Shown here: positions 1 through 8,813 of the stretch, piece after piece | Layout: each line of letters opens with the position of its first letter | How positions within the stretch are numbered: the stretch's first letter is position 1 | Assembly (NCBI GenBank): GCA_021772755.1 | Contig: JAJFLJ010000244.1 | Span: 1-33,963 of the forward strand | Origin: Candidatus Sumerlaeota bacterium | Lineage (GTDB): Bacteria; Sumerlaeota; Sumerlaeia; SLMS01; JAHLLQ01 | Length of the DNA stretch: 33,963 nucleotides | Direction of reading: 5' to 3' | Notes under the pieces: generated by a model | The model's input: only the letters and a program-made list of their open reading frames with translations | Database searches by the model: none | What the model was told of the DNA's origin: nothing | Made by a program: the position numbers and the translations under genes

Positions 1-25
1 GGGATATATCCGGCCGTGAGACATA

Positions 26-916
26 GTGATCTACCACAGTCTGTTCGGCATGATCGTCGGAAGCGTCGAGGGCATCGTGAACACGCTCCCCGTCTATACG
101 AAGGGCATGGAGTCGGTGCGCTCGATCGGCGAGGTGATCGAGTGTCCCGACCTCGAACACAACGAGGGCCGCGCGGTGGTGACGGAAGTCCGGGGCGACG
201 TGGAATTCGAATGCGTCGGTTTCCGGTATCGCGGCGGCGAGGCGCCCGCCGTCGCGGACTTCGACCTTCGCGTGGCGGCCGGCGAGACGATCGCGCTGGT
301 GGGGCACTCGGGTTCGGGCAAGTCGACGCTGATGAGTCTGCTGATCGGGTTCCGCCGGCCGACGTCGGGGCGCATTCTGCTGGACGGCGCCGACATGGAA
401 ACCATCGACATGCGGACATGGCGGCGGTTCATCGGCATCGTTCCGCAGCAGCCCATGCTCTTTTCCGGAACGCTGCGGGAGAACATCGTTCACGGCCTGG
501 AGGGCGCGGATGGCGACCGCATCGCCGCCGCGATCGACATGGCGAACCTGCGCGAGTTCGTCGACGGCCAGCCGAACGGGCTGGATACGGTCGTCGGAGA
601 GGGAGGCGCGACGCTCTCCGGCGGCCAGCGCCAGCGCGTGGCCATCGCGCGCGCGTTCGTTCGCGATCCCCGGATCATCCTGCTGGACGAGGCGACGTCG
701 GCCCTCGACGTCGTCGCCGAGAAGCAGGTGCAGGAGGCCATCGAGCGCCTCGCCCGCGGCCGCACGACGTTCATCGTCGCGCACCGGCTCTCGACGATCC
801 GCAACGCGCACCGCATCGTGGTCATGGAGGGCGGCCGCATCGCGGAGACGGGGTCGCGCGAGGAACTCCTTCGGCGCGGTGGCGCGTTCCACGAGATGCT
901 GAAGCTGCAATCGTAG
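26..916 (+). CDS. ABC exporter, C-terminal part (end of membrane domain plus ATPase domain), 5'-truncated
   Basis: This is the C-terminal part of a fused ABC exporter (membrane domain followed by ATPase), which would use ATP hydrolysis to move a substrate across the inner membrane. Counting from the GTG at 26, residues 1-35 look like the end of the last membrane helix and its linker. The ATPase domain follows: Walker A GHSGSGKST (93-101), Q-loop QQ (141-142), signature LSGGQ (197-201), Walker B IILLDE (217-222) and H-loop H253, all intact. Full exporters have about 580 residues; only 296 remain. The frame is closed by TGA at 17-19, so the GTG is not a convincing natural start. A one-base indel near 17-25 would join it to the frame starting at base 3. 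The substrate cannot be told. It is either a damaged gene or, more likely, an error at a contig end. Confidence 0.9.
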   Translation: MIYHSLFGMIVGSVEGIVNTLPVYTKGMESVRSIGEVIECPDLEHNEGRAVVTEVRGDVEFECVGFRYRGGEAPAVADFDLRVAAGETIALVGHSGSGKSTLMSLLIGFRRPTSGRILLDGADMETIDMRTWRRFIGIVPQQPMLFSGTLRENIVHGLEGADGDRIAAAIDMANLREFVDGQPNGLDTVVGEGGATLSGGQRQRVAIARAFVRDPRIILLDEATSALDVVAEKQVQEAIERLARGRTTFIVAHRLSTIRNAHRIVVMEGGRIAETGSREELLRRGGAFHEMLKLQS

Positions 917-1164
917 ACCCCGGCGCGCGGGTCGAGTTCCTGCCCGCCGGGATCGGTTAAAGCGACCCTGATCCGGAAGCATCCATCCTGTCGCAGGCAA
1001 CGGCCCCGGTCGGGTCTGCCCCCTGGCACGCTCCGCGCCCTTGGGGAATGGCGGCGGTTCGCCCGACCCGCGTCCGGGAATTCGCTTCGCAGCGCGAGTC
1101 GCAAGGGATCCTCGCTGGGAGCGCGGTCGCAGCGCCAAAAAACACCGAAAGAGGTACACGAAGA

Positions 1165-1611
1165 ATGAATCGAAGAGGCAGAACATGGAAGATGTGGCTG
1201 GGAATAGTGGCCGTTTTGGGAGGAGGCGTGTACGCTTTCGTACGCATCGGAGCCCAGATTCCGCAAGGGAGCGACCCGGAGCGGGGAAGCGGGCCCTCCG
1301 TCGAGGACCGCCAGCGGTTGCGCGAAGCGGCCGTCTCGAAGGCGAACCTGAGCGACGAGCAGCGGCTGGCGATGGACAGGATCGGGCCGCCCCCGGAGGA
1401 GTTCGACGGAATGGGCGACTACCGAAAGCGGATGGAGGAGATTCTGACGCCGGAGCAGGCCGAGGTCATGCGGGAGACGATGCGCTCGGCGATGCGCGAG
1501 CGGATGGAGGAGAATCTGAGGGTCCTTCCCGAGGGGGAGAGGGAGAAGTTCGAGGCGAAGCTGGAAGAGCGCAGAAACCGCGGCGAGTGGGGACGGGCCA
1601 ATGCGCGATAG
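1165..1611 (+). CDS. Small membrane-anchored protein, charged C-terminal region, unknown function
   Basis: A 148-residue protein I do not recognise. A basic N-terminus (RRGRTWK) is followed by one hydrophobic segment at about residues 10-27, which should anchor it in the inner membrane with the rest outside. The remainder is very rich in Glu, Arg and Met and is probably helical or coiled coil. One stretch, LTPEQAEVMRE, recalls the LTxxQ motif of Spy/CpxP-type periplasmic proteins, but the match is too short to assign the family. The ATG at 1165 follows GAGG at 1151 and directly precedes the membrane segment; the frame is open further upstream to 1048 with no better signal. Its last 11 bases overlap the start of the pseudopilin gene, so the two are probably co-translated and may act together. 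Context is the only hint to its role. Confidence 0.7.
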   Translation: MNRRGRTWKMWLGIVAVLGGGVYAFVRIGAQIPQGSDPERGSGPSVEDRQRLREAAVSKANLSDEQRLAMDRIGPPPEEFDGMGDYRKRMEEILTPEQAEVMRETMRSAMRERMEENLRVLPEGEREKFEAKLEERRNRGEWGRANAR

Positions 1612-2149
1612 AACGGCGTTTACCCTGGTGGAGCTTCTGATCGTCGTCGCGATCATCGCGATTCTGGCGGGAATCGCGGTTCCCAACTTTCTGGAGGCAC
1701 AGACTCGCAGCAAGGTCAGCCGCGCCAAGGCGGACATGCGGACGATCGCGACGGGACTCGAGGCATACGCCGTCGACAACAACCGCTATCCGCCCAGCAC
1801 TCTTGTGCCGCGGTTCGCGAGACTGCGAAAGCTGACGACCCCCGTGTCCTATCTGACCAGCGTTCCGGCGGACGTGTTCAACAGCGCCGATGCGGGAGCC
1901 GGACAGTTCCGCCGCAGTGGCAATTTCGCGTACGGCGCGATGCCGATCGACGAAGAAAGCCGCTACGCCCTGACCAGCGACGGTCCCGACCTCGTTCCAC
2001 AGAACGAGCCGATCGAGTTCTATCCGGGATACCCCCAGGTCGCCTGGGAAGAACCGTCCAGCGGTTTCGACTACGTCCGATACGACCCCACGAACGGCAC
2101 GGTGAGCGCGGGCGACATCTGGCGTGTGAGCGACTATCAACTGGAGTAG
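1601..2149 (+). CDS. Type II secretion/type IV pilin-like pseudopilin (GspG-like)
   Basis: A 182-residue prepilin-type protein. The short leader MRDRTA is followed by FTLVELLIVVAIIAILAG, the class III signal: cleavage by prepilin peptidase would fall before F7, and Glu at +5 of the mature protein is present. The residue before the cleavage site is Ala rather than the commoner Gly. The following VPNFLEAQ and the ADMRTIATGLEAY helix are typical of GspG-like pseudopilins that are abundant in several candidate phyla. The C-terminal part (to 182) would be the exposed globular domain. The product should be inserted in the inner membrane and assemble into a pseudopilus. No other secretion genes are adjacent, as is common for these stand-alone pseudopilins. 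The start overlaps the preceding gene by 11 bases. Confidence 0.92.
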   Translation: MRDRTAFTLVELLIVVAIIAILAGIAVPNFLEAQTRSKVSRAKADMRTIATGLEAYAVDNNRYPPSTLVPRFARLRKLTTPVSYLTSVPADVFNSADAGAGQFRRSGNFAYGAMPIDEESRYALTSDGPDLVPQNEPIEFYPGYPQVAWEEPSSGFDYVRYDPTNGTVSAGDIWRVSDYQLE

Positions 2150-2239
2150 CCGCGAATGCCCGTGCGAGGAAGCGCCCCGGGGGTCGCGGGGAAGTCGCAG
2201 CCCGGACTGCGCGCCCCGACCTCCACCCTCCATCCCCCG

Positions 2240-2268
2240 TTGACAGCATGATCGCGGCGGGATACCGG
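2240..2268 (+). promoter_or_regulatory. Possible sigma-70-type promoter for the secreted protein gene
   Basis: TTGACA at 2240-2245 is a perfect -35 box. Seventeen bases later lies TACCGG (2263-2268), a poor -10 with only TA conserved. It stands 77 bases before the ATG at 2317. The -35 resembles those before several other genes here. Confidence 0.35.
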
Positions 2269-2316
2269 TCTCGTTCAGAATACCCGGTCGGTACCGGCGC
2301 GTGGGGAGGTGGCAGG

Positions 2317-4509
2317 ATGCAAACGAATACCTGGGGCGCGTGCGCCCTTGCGACGCTGGGGCTGCTTGTCGGCGGCAAAGCCGGTGCCGAGTCGGTGATC
2401 GTGGCGGACCGCGAGCTCGCCGCCATCTACGAGCGAACGACCGACGAGGGGCCCGGCCTGGGGCGCCTGCTTTCCGGCAAGGTTCCCTTCATCGCCGACC
2501 AGGCCGTCTTCGCCACCGCCGACGTCGCGTTCTTCCGGCTCGGCGAACGGATCGCGGAGTTCCACTTCTCCACCGGATCGCTCGAACAGATCGACACGAT
2601 TCCCGTCGGCCTCGCGGCAGCGGCGATCGCCGCCGACGCGGGACCGAACAACGTGGCGATTCTGCTGCACGATCCGATCACGGGGAATGTCTCGATTCGC
2701 GAGGGCAGCCGCAGCGGGCCGGGCCAGCCCTGGACGTTCGCCGACACCGGCGCTGTTCTTCCCAACGTGACCGGCAGCACGAGCACGCTGCGGATCGTGC
2801 AGCCCAGCGCCGACACATGGGCGGTGACGATCGATTCGAATCTGCTGCTGGTTTCGCGCGCCAATCCCGCGAGTCCCACAGCGGTTCCGACGGTTCCGCC
2901 GGGACTGGTCGGTGGCGCGGCGATCGGTTCGCGCGGAAACGGAGAGTGGATTCTCCACTGGCCGACGAGAGACGATCTGACGACGGTGGTCTACAGCGCG
3001 GGGGGCGGGATCGTACGGATGCTTCCGCCCGGCGAGGCCGGTCTGTTCAACGAATCCGTTCGCGCGCTGGACTGGAAGACGGCGACTCCCCCGGTCTACG
3101 CGTCGACGACCGACGGCATCTACTCCGCCGGCGATCCGGCGGCGGGCGCCACGGACTTCTCCCTGGCCTCTTCCTTCCTCACCGGCAACGCGTTCGATCC
3201 CTCCAGAGACGTCGGCGACGCGACCGATCTCGAGCGAACGTCCGGCGGCGACTGGCGCGTCTTTCGGAGCGCCGCCGGAACCGTTTCGACCGTGAGCGGA
3301 AGCGCCGGAACGCTCAGCACGGCGACGGTTCTCCAGCGCGGAAGCGGACCCCCATTCGGCCTCATCGTCGATTTCTCAGTCGATGGCGACAAGCTCTTCG
3401 TTCTCTGCGGAGCCTACCCACCCCAGGCGGTCGTGGAAGTCGATCGCCCGACGGGAAACAGGTCGATCGTCGCGATTCTGCCGGGCGACCGCTACTACAG
3501 CGGAATCACGCCGCAGCCGGACGGGTCGCTGCTGCTGGCCCACAGGCTCGTGCAGACCGCATCGCCGGAGCTCGATTCGCTCGACCGGATCGACCGCCTC
3601 ACGATCACCGGCGACCCCAACGCACCCGTGCTCGATCTCGTCGCCTCTTCTCCGCAATCGCGCGCACCGACGGCGGTGATCGCGGCGCCTTCCGGTGCGG
3701 CCCGCATCGTCCGGCTCCCCCTTGGTTCGCTGCCCATCCAGACGATCGACGGCGGAAACCTGGTGGACGCGCCGCCCGTCGGGGTCGATACCGTTCCAGT
3801 ATTCACCGACGATGCCGGCACGCTTGTCGCCCCGATCGACATTCCCGACTCCGTTCCGCTTCAGCAGGCGGACTCCCTCGTCTGGAACTTCGACTTCGAC
3901 AGCACCTCTGGAACCGCGATGCTGGAAGTCCGCGCACCCGACGACACGACGGTACACACCGGTTCGCTTCGCACCTTCTCGTCCCTGCGCAACCGATGGG
4001 AATTCCGCGTCGATATCACCGCAGTGGCCCAGCGCAGCGGCGAATGGGAGATGAGGCTCCTGAACGTCGTGCCGTCGAACGCAACGGTTACCGTGCATCC
4101 CCGCCACGCGCCGCGCATTCTGCATGCCGTCGCCGACGCGGAGGACTCCCTGCGAATCATCGAGCGCCATCCGCCGCGCGTGGGGCGGTACATGCTCGCG
4201 ACGGGAGAAGTCACCCGCGCGGACATCGCTCTGGCCTCCGGAGAGTCGTTCGACATCGACGAGCTGAACCGCGTGTCGAGCCTCGCTCTCGACGCGGAAA
4301 CCGGAGACCTGTTCGCGACGAACTTCGAGTCGCCGATGGTCTTTCGCATCGATCCCGGCACGGCGGAGGCGTCGCTCTTCGTCACGGGGCGCCCGTCGGA
4401 GATCGACGAGGACCTGCTCGGCGCCAGCGGCGAGTACGCCGGTTTCATCGTCCGAACGGGGCCGGTGGTCCTTCAGGAAGCGACCGTGCAGTTCTGGGCG
4501 GTGTACTGA
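2317..4509 (+). CDS. Secreted protein with propeller-like repeats and a possible P-domain-like region
   Basis: A 730-residue exported protein of unknown function. The ATG at 2317 has a good ribosome binding site (GGAGGT at 2305) and begins a classic signal peptide: hydrophobic residues 8-20, then KAGA before a likely cleavage at about residue 24. The rest is rich in short beta-strand-like segments with recurring Asp/Gly turns, as in beta-propellers. Phrases such as SLALDAETGDLFATNF near the C-terminus are typical of propeller blades. Residues of about 500-610 (DIPDSVPLQQ, SGEWEMRLLN) resemble the jelly-roll P-domain of proprotein convertases, but this is a weak visual match. No anchor, sorting signal or catalytic motif is evident. 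It may be periplasmic or extracellular. It converges on the membrane protein gene at 4526. Confidence 0.8.
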   Translation: MQTNTWGACALATLGLLVGGKAGAESVIVADRELAAIYERTTDEGPGLGRLLSGKVPFIADQAVFATADVAFFRLGERIAEFHFSTGSLEQIDTIPVGLAAAAIAADAGPNNVAILLHDPITGNVSIREGSRSGPGQPWTFADTGAVLPNVTGSTSTLRIVQPSADTWAVTIDSNLLLVSRANPASPTAVPTVPPGLVGGAAIGSRGNGEWILHWPTRDDLTTVVYSAGGGIVRMLPPGEAGLFNESVRALDWKTATPPVYASTTDGIYSAGDPAAGATDFSLASSFLTGNAFDPSRDVGDATDLERTSGGDWRVFRSAAGTVSTVSGSAGTLSTATVLQRGSGPPFGLIVDFSVDGDKLFVLCGAYPPQAVVEVDRPTGNRSIVAILPGDRYYSGITPQPDGSLLLAHRLVQTASPELDSLDRIDRLTITGDPNAPVLDLVASSPQSRAPTAVIAAPSGAARIVRLPLGSLPIQTIDGGNLVDAPPVGVDTVPVFTDDAGTLVAPIDIPDSVPLQQADSLVWNFDFDSTSGTAMLEVRAPDDTTVHTGSLRTFSSLRNRWEFRVDITAVAQRSGEWEMRLLNVVPSNATVTVHPRHAPRILHAVADAEDSLRIIERHPPRVGRYMLATGEVTRADIALASGESFDIDELNRVSSLALDAETGDLFATNFESPMVFRIDPGTAEASLFVTGRPSEIDEDLLGASGEYAGFIVRTGPVVLQEATVQFWAVY

Positions 4510-4514
4510 CGGAT

Positions 4515-4535
4515 GCGGGCGCGCTCTACGCCCGC
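4515..4535. terminator. Hairpin between convergent genes
   Basis: GCGGGCG (4515-4521) pairs perfectly with CGCCCGC (4529-4535) around a 7-base loop. It lies between the convergent genes ending at 4509 (+) and 4526 (-), and the stop codon of the minus gene (4526-4528) sits in the loop. There is no T-tract on either side, so termination strength is doubtful. Confidence 0.45.
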
Positions 4536-6139
4536 TTCGGAACCGTCTGCGGAAGCGGCGCGGCGGTTCCGTCCCAGTTCACGAAGGGGAGCTCCAGGCG
4601 CTCGAAGGCTTCGTGCCGCGCGGGAAGAATCCGCGCGGCGAGAATCATCAGAAGCAGCGGCGCGAGAACGGCGCCTCCGTGCGAGAGAACGTTTCCCGGT
4701 ATGCCGAGGTAGGTCTGCGGCGAAAAGAACCAGCGCCAGTAGACGGCTTGCGGAACCGCAAGGGAGTCGCCGATTCGCGCCGCGAAGAGCAGGTCCGTCG
4801 GGTTTCCCTGGGGAATCTGGGGTTCCATGACGGCCACGGGCATGTTCAGCGCGATCGCCACGGTCCCCAGGACGGCGAACGTCCACCAGAGGTACGGTCG
4901 CTTGCGCACGCGGACGACTTCCGCCAGCGCGACCGGCAAGAGCGCGAACATCGGCAGCATCAGCCGCGGCCCCATGCACCACCCGCCCCACCACATGTAG
5001 TAACCGGCGTTGAACAGCACGTAGAACGCGAACGAGACGGCGGCGGCCCAGCCGACGATGCGGCGCTTGCCAGCGCTGCGCGTCCAGAGAACGGCTCCGG
5101 CGACCGCGAGGACGATCCACGGCGACCAGAAGAGAATGCCGCGAAACGGGTGCAGCGTCAGGAACCAGAGCGCGTGCGGCGAGGGGGAGGTGACGCCCAT
5201 GAAGCCCTGTCGCATGCCTTCGCGGAAGAGCGGATCGAACTCGAACTCGTAGGGAATCGTCGGCGAACCGAAGATCGACGCGGAGTACCACGCGAAGAGC
5301 AGGACCGGCAGAGATGCGCCCGCGAACGACACGGCCAGCAGCGCGAGGCATGTCCTGCCGTTGGAGCGGTCGCCCTTCATCCGCGCGAAGGCGCGCATTC
5401 CGAAGAACGCCCCCTGGTCCACCAGGCGCATCGCCAGCACGCCGCCCACGAGGGCTGCGGCGGGAGCGAAGATGAAATCGCAAAGCGCGGAATATCCGCA
5501 GAGCAGCCCCACGACCGCCGTGTTCGCGAAGGTCACGCGCCGCGCGCGCGGAAAGAAGACGATGTACAGCGCGCCCAGCAGGCACGCGATTCCCGGCGCG
5601 TAGGGGAGAAACACGGTCGAACACCCGTACCAGAGCGAACCCCAGAAGGCGGCGCCGGCCGCGGCCAGCGCACGGCGCGGCGGTCCGCCAAGGCGCACGA
5701 CGAGCATCCAGAGCAGCGCCACCGACGCGGCCGCCGGCAGGGAGACGGCGAACAGCCGCAGGACGTAGTTGGCCGCCTGAAACGGCGGCGCCCCCCCGGC
5801 GAGGAGCTTCATTCCCTGGTAGAACGGCAGCGCCAGCAGGCTGACGCCGAAGACCTTGTCGCTGTAGAAGTGCCCCTCGAAGAACGCCTTGTCGCCCGTT
5901 TCCGTCTTTCGAACGGCGTGGTACGAATCGATGGAGAACGTGTGCTCGTCGGCGACGGCGAACACCAGCGCCAGCCGCGTGTTGACGTTCCATCCCGTCT
6001 GCGGATGGTGGACGAACGCCATGGAGAAGAACGCCGCGGCGAACACCAGCCACGCACCCGTGCGGAACCACCGCAGATCGGGCGGCGGAGGGGCCAGGTT
6101 CTCGTGTCGCCGCTGGTGGGCCTGCGTTTCGTCGGACAT
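4526..6139 (-). CDS. Polytopic membrane protein, GT-C-like (phospholipid-carrier-dependent glycosyltransferase-like)
   Basis: A 537-residue protein with roughly ten hydrophobic segments. After a cytoplasmic N-terminus and the first helix (about 28-44) comes a long loop with AVADEHTFSID (61-71), a GDK at 82-84 and GHFYSDKVFG (89-98). Loops of this kind, with acidic residues after the first helix and a GxxYxDK element, are typical of GT-C fold enzymes (GT39/ArnT-like relatives) that transfer sugars from polyprenyl-phosphate carriers at the outer face of the inner membrane. Acceptor and donor cannot be inferred. The ATG at 6139 is chosen because the first helix follows within 30 residues; the frame is open further upstream without homology. 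It is divergent from the amidohydrolase gene and convergent with the secreted protein gene. A non-enzymatic relative cannot be excluded. Confidence 0.8.
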   Translation of the reverse strand: MSDETQAHQRRHENLAPPPPDLRWFRTGAWLVFAAAFFSMAFVHHPQTGWNVNTRLALVFAVADEHTFSIDSYHAVRKTETGDKAFFEGHFYSDKVFGVSLLALPFYQGMKLLAGGAPPFQAANYVLRLFAVSLPAAASVALLWMLVVRLGGPPRRALAAAGAAFWGSLWYGCSTVFLPYAPGIACLLGALYIVFFPRARRVTFANTAVVGLLCGYSALCDFIFAPAAALVGGVLAMRLVDQGAFFGMRAFARMKGDRSNGRTCLALLAVSFAGASLPVLLFAWYSASIFGSPTIPYEFEFDPLFREGMRQGFMGVTSPSPHALWFLTLHPFRGILFWSPWIVLAVAGAVLWTRSAGKRRIVGWAAAVSFAFYVLFNAGYYMWWGGWCMGPRLMLPMFALLPVALAEVVRVRKRPYLWWTFAVLGTVAIALNMPVAVMEPQIPQGNPTDLLFAARIGDSLAVPQAVYWRWFFSPQTYLGIPGNVLSHGGAVLAPLLLMILAARILPARHEAFERLELPFVNWDGTAAPLPQTVPKRA

Positions 6140-6211
6140 GGGGCCAATGCAGGGGCGGAACGCTGGTATGGCGAGCGGAAAATCCCCCGATCGGCGCGGA
6201 GAGCGGCAGGC

Positions 6212-6240
6212 TTGACCGGACCGGCGGGACGGTGCACTAT
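6212..6240 (+). promoter_or_regulatory. Probable sigma-70-type promoter for the amidohydrolase gene
   Basis: TTGACC (6212-6217), 17-base spacer, CACTAT (6235-6240), the latter keeping the three most conserved -10 bases (A2, A5, T6). Transcription would begin near 6247, leaving a leader of about 22 bases before the TTG start at 6269. Confidence 0.5.
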
Positions 6241-6268
6241 TCCCGCATCCTCCCCCGGAGAGCGCCCT

Positions 6269-7156
<888 letters not shown>

Positions 7157-7172
7157 CCCCCCGGATGTTGTG

Positions 7173-7197
7173 TTGACAGTCTTTGCGCCGGAATGAT
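7173..7197 (+). promoter_or_regulatory. Possible -35 element before the LysM/M23 gene
   Basis: A perfect TTGACA lies at 7173-7178. The best -10-like bases are AATGAT at 7192-7197, but the spacer is only 13, so the promoter is uncertain. If used, it argues against the TTG start at 7183 and for a start at 7210 or 7258. Confidence 0.3.
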
Positions 7198-7209
7198 CCG
7201 CATGGGCGG

Positions 7210-8193
7210 ATGCCAGGCTGCGAGGACTCCGTTCTGCCCGTCGATTCGACAAACCCGGTGCGACCCGCGAGATGGCTCCGCCGCGCGCTTTGCGCGCTGG
7301 CGCTGGCGATGTGCGCCGGGTCGGTCTCCGCCCAGGGCTACTACCAGGTCCGCCAGGGCGAGACCATCGACGACATCGCGCGCCGGTTTCGCGTCAGCGC
7401 ATACGAAATCGCCAAAGCCAACCGCCTGGCGGTGAACGCACACCCATCGCCCGGCACCCGCATCTATGTGCCGAAGGGCAACGGCGCCCCCGCGCCCGCC
7501 CCGGCGCCGGTTCGATCCGCCCCCGTTCCCCGCCAGGTCGCCACCGCACAGGCGGGAACCGTCGTCGTGCGGAAAGGCGACAGCCTCTGGGCGCTGGCGA
7601 CGCGTCACGGATCGACCGTGAGCGAACTGGCCAGAGTGAACGGCCTGCCCTCCGACGCCGGCCTGGAAGTCGGCCAGGTGCTGCGACTGCCGGGCGCCGC
7701 CTCTCCGAGCCCTCAGCCGTCCGCCCGCACCAGTCCCCCGCAGTCCTCTCCCCCGCCCGTCTCGGCGCCTGTCCGGCAGCCGTCGCCCGCCGTCTCCTCC
7801 ACTCGCACCACGTCGGCGGTCAGCTCGCGGGGCTACGTCTGGCCGGTCGAAGGCCGTGTGCTGCGGAACTTCGCCGACAACTTTCGCGAGAAGCACGCGG
7901 GCCTGGACATCGCCGCGCCCGTGGGAACCGAAGTCCGCGCCGTCCGCGACGGCACCGTCGTCTTCGCCGGCAAGATCACGACGTACGGCCGCATGATCAT
8001 CGTCCAGCACACCGGCGGTCTGGCGTCGTGCTACGCGTACAACAGCCTGATCATGGTGGACGAAAACGACCGCGTGAAACGGGGCCAGGTCATCGCGCGC
8101 TCCGGCGACCCGGGCAAAGGCGACGAACCGTACCTGCACTTCCAGCTGCGCAAGAACGGCGACGCCATCGACCCGCTCCCCTGGCTGCCCTAG
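7210..8193 (+). CDS. LysM-LysM-M23 envelope protein, catalytically degenerate (NlpD/EnvC-like)
   Basis: A 327-residue exported protein. A signal peptide (RWLRR then a hydrophobic run, ending near SVSAQ at residues 38-42) is followed by two LysM peptidoglycan-binding modules (about 44-89 and 117-162), a Pro/Ser-rich linker and an M23 (LytM) domain (about 209-327). Zinc ligands are present: H229 and D233 in HAGLDI, and H310. The two catalytic histidines of active LytM enzymes are replaced: Tyr277 in CYAYN and Tyr308 in EPYLHF. Loss of activity is typical of NlpD/EnvC proteins, which bind and activate amidases during cell separation, so an activator role is more likely than hydrolysis. The start is unsure: TTG 7183, ATG 7210 and GTG 7258 are in frame; GTG 7258 would give the neatest signal peptide. 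Confidence 0.9.
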   Translation: MPGCEDSVLPVDSTNPVRPARWLRRALCALALAMCAGSVSAQGYYQVRQGETIDDIARRFRVSAYEIAKANRLAVNAHPSPGTRIYVPKGNGAPAPAPAPVRSAPVPRQVATAQAGTVVVRKGDSLWALATRHGSTVSELARVNGLPSDAGLEVGQVLRLPGAASPSPQPSARTSPPQSSPPPVSAPVRQPSPAVSSTRTTSAVSSRGYVWPVEGRVLRNFADNFREKHAGLDIAAPVGTEVRAVRDGTVVFAGKITTYGRMIIVQHTGGLASCYAYNSLIMVDENDRVKRGQVIARSGDPGKGDEPYLHFQLRKNGDAIDPLPWLP

Positions 8194-8353
8194 ACGCGGG
8201 AGGCAAGCACCCGGACTTCTTCCAGAGAACGCGATGGCATGCCGCGACGAAGGTCGCCGATACCTCCGAGAACGAGCTTCACGATCACAACCTCTCCAGA
8301 AAAAGGACCACCCATCGAAGAGAGGTGTGCGATTCCCTGGACCCGACCTCGTC

Positions 8354-8704
8354 CTAATAGTCCCCGGTTGTGATTGCGATCAGGCGATTCGTGTCATCGA
8401 ATCGAAGAATAATTACGTAGTCCAGGTGCATATTCCGCCGCCCATCTATTACGGATCCCTGCTTGGGCTGCATCCTGAGCCATATGGTATCGCTCCCACG
8501 CCGATCGATCTTTGTGTACCCGGTCAATAGCCGCAGCGCTTCGTTCTCGGTCATTCCTTCATGAAGGAGAGCGGTCTGCGAAAGATAATCAGCGGGAAGC
8601 ATGGGATAGGGAGACCGGGACAAGAACCTCCAACCCATCACAGACACTGAAACAAGACAAGAAACTATTCCAAGTATCAGCAGTACTCGTTTCGCCCTGG
8701 ACAT
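8354..8704 (-). CDS. Small membrane-anchored protein, possibly BamE/SmpA-like
   Basis: A 116-residue protein beginning with a basic tip and one hydrophobic segment (about 6-26), then a periplasm-type domain. LHEGMTENEALRLLTGY (47-63) resembles the GMTxxEVxxLLG helix of the BamE/SmpA/OmlA fold, and the C-terminal LDYVIILRFDDTNRLIAI looks like its last strands. There is no lipobox Cys in the usual place (a Cys at 16 lies inside the hydrophobic run), so it is probably anchored by the N-terminal helix. The ATG at 8704 follows GAGGG; the frame is open upstream to 8776 but with nothing recognisable. It lies 109 bases downstream of the HEAT lipoprotein gene on the same strand and shares its lower GC (28 of 60 bases at 8401-8460). 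Family assignment is tentative. Confidence 0.65.
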   Translation of the reverse strand: MSRAKRVLLILGIVSCLVSVSVMGWRFLSRSPYPMLPADYLSQTALLHEGMTENEALRLLTGYTKIDRRGSDTIWLRMQPKQGSVIDGRRNMHLDYVIILRFDDTNRLIAITTGDY

Positions 8705-8813
8705 CCCGGAACCCTCGTGTCGCCATATCCTGTTTCGTATCAGAGACCCCGCCGCAGGATCGGCCTGCGGCCTCACCTGCGGCTACCCGAATGCGTCCCC
8801 CTTTGGGGGTGGA

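Noticed and set aside
919-951. Terminator after the ABC exporter
   Set aside because: CCCGGC...GGG can pair with CCC...GCCGGG only with a four-base bulge, and no T-tract follows.
1165-1611. Spy/CpxP-family assignment for the protein before the pseudopilin
   Set aside because: A single LTPEQ phrase is too little evidence for the family; recorded only as a resemblance.
8354-8704. BamE itself as a firm assignment
   Set aside because: Only one helix motif and the final strands resemble the family, and the lipobox is missing. It is kept as BamE-like with reduced confidence.
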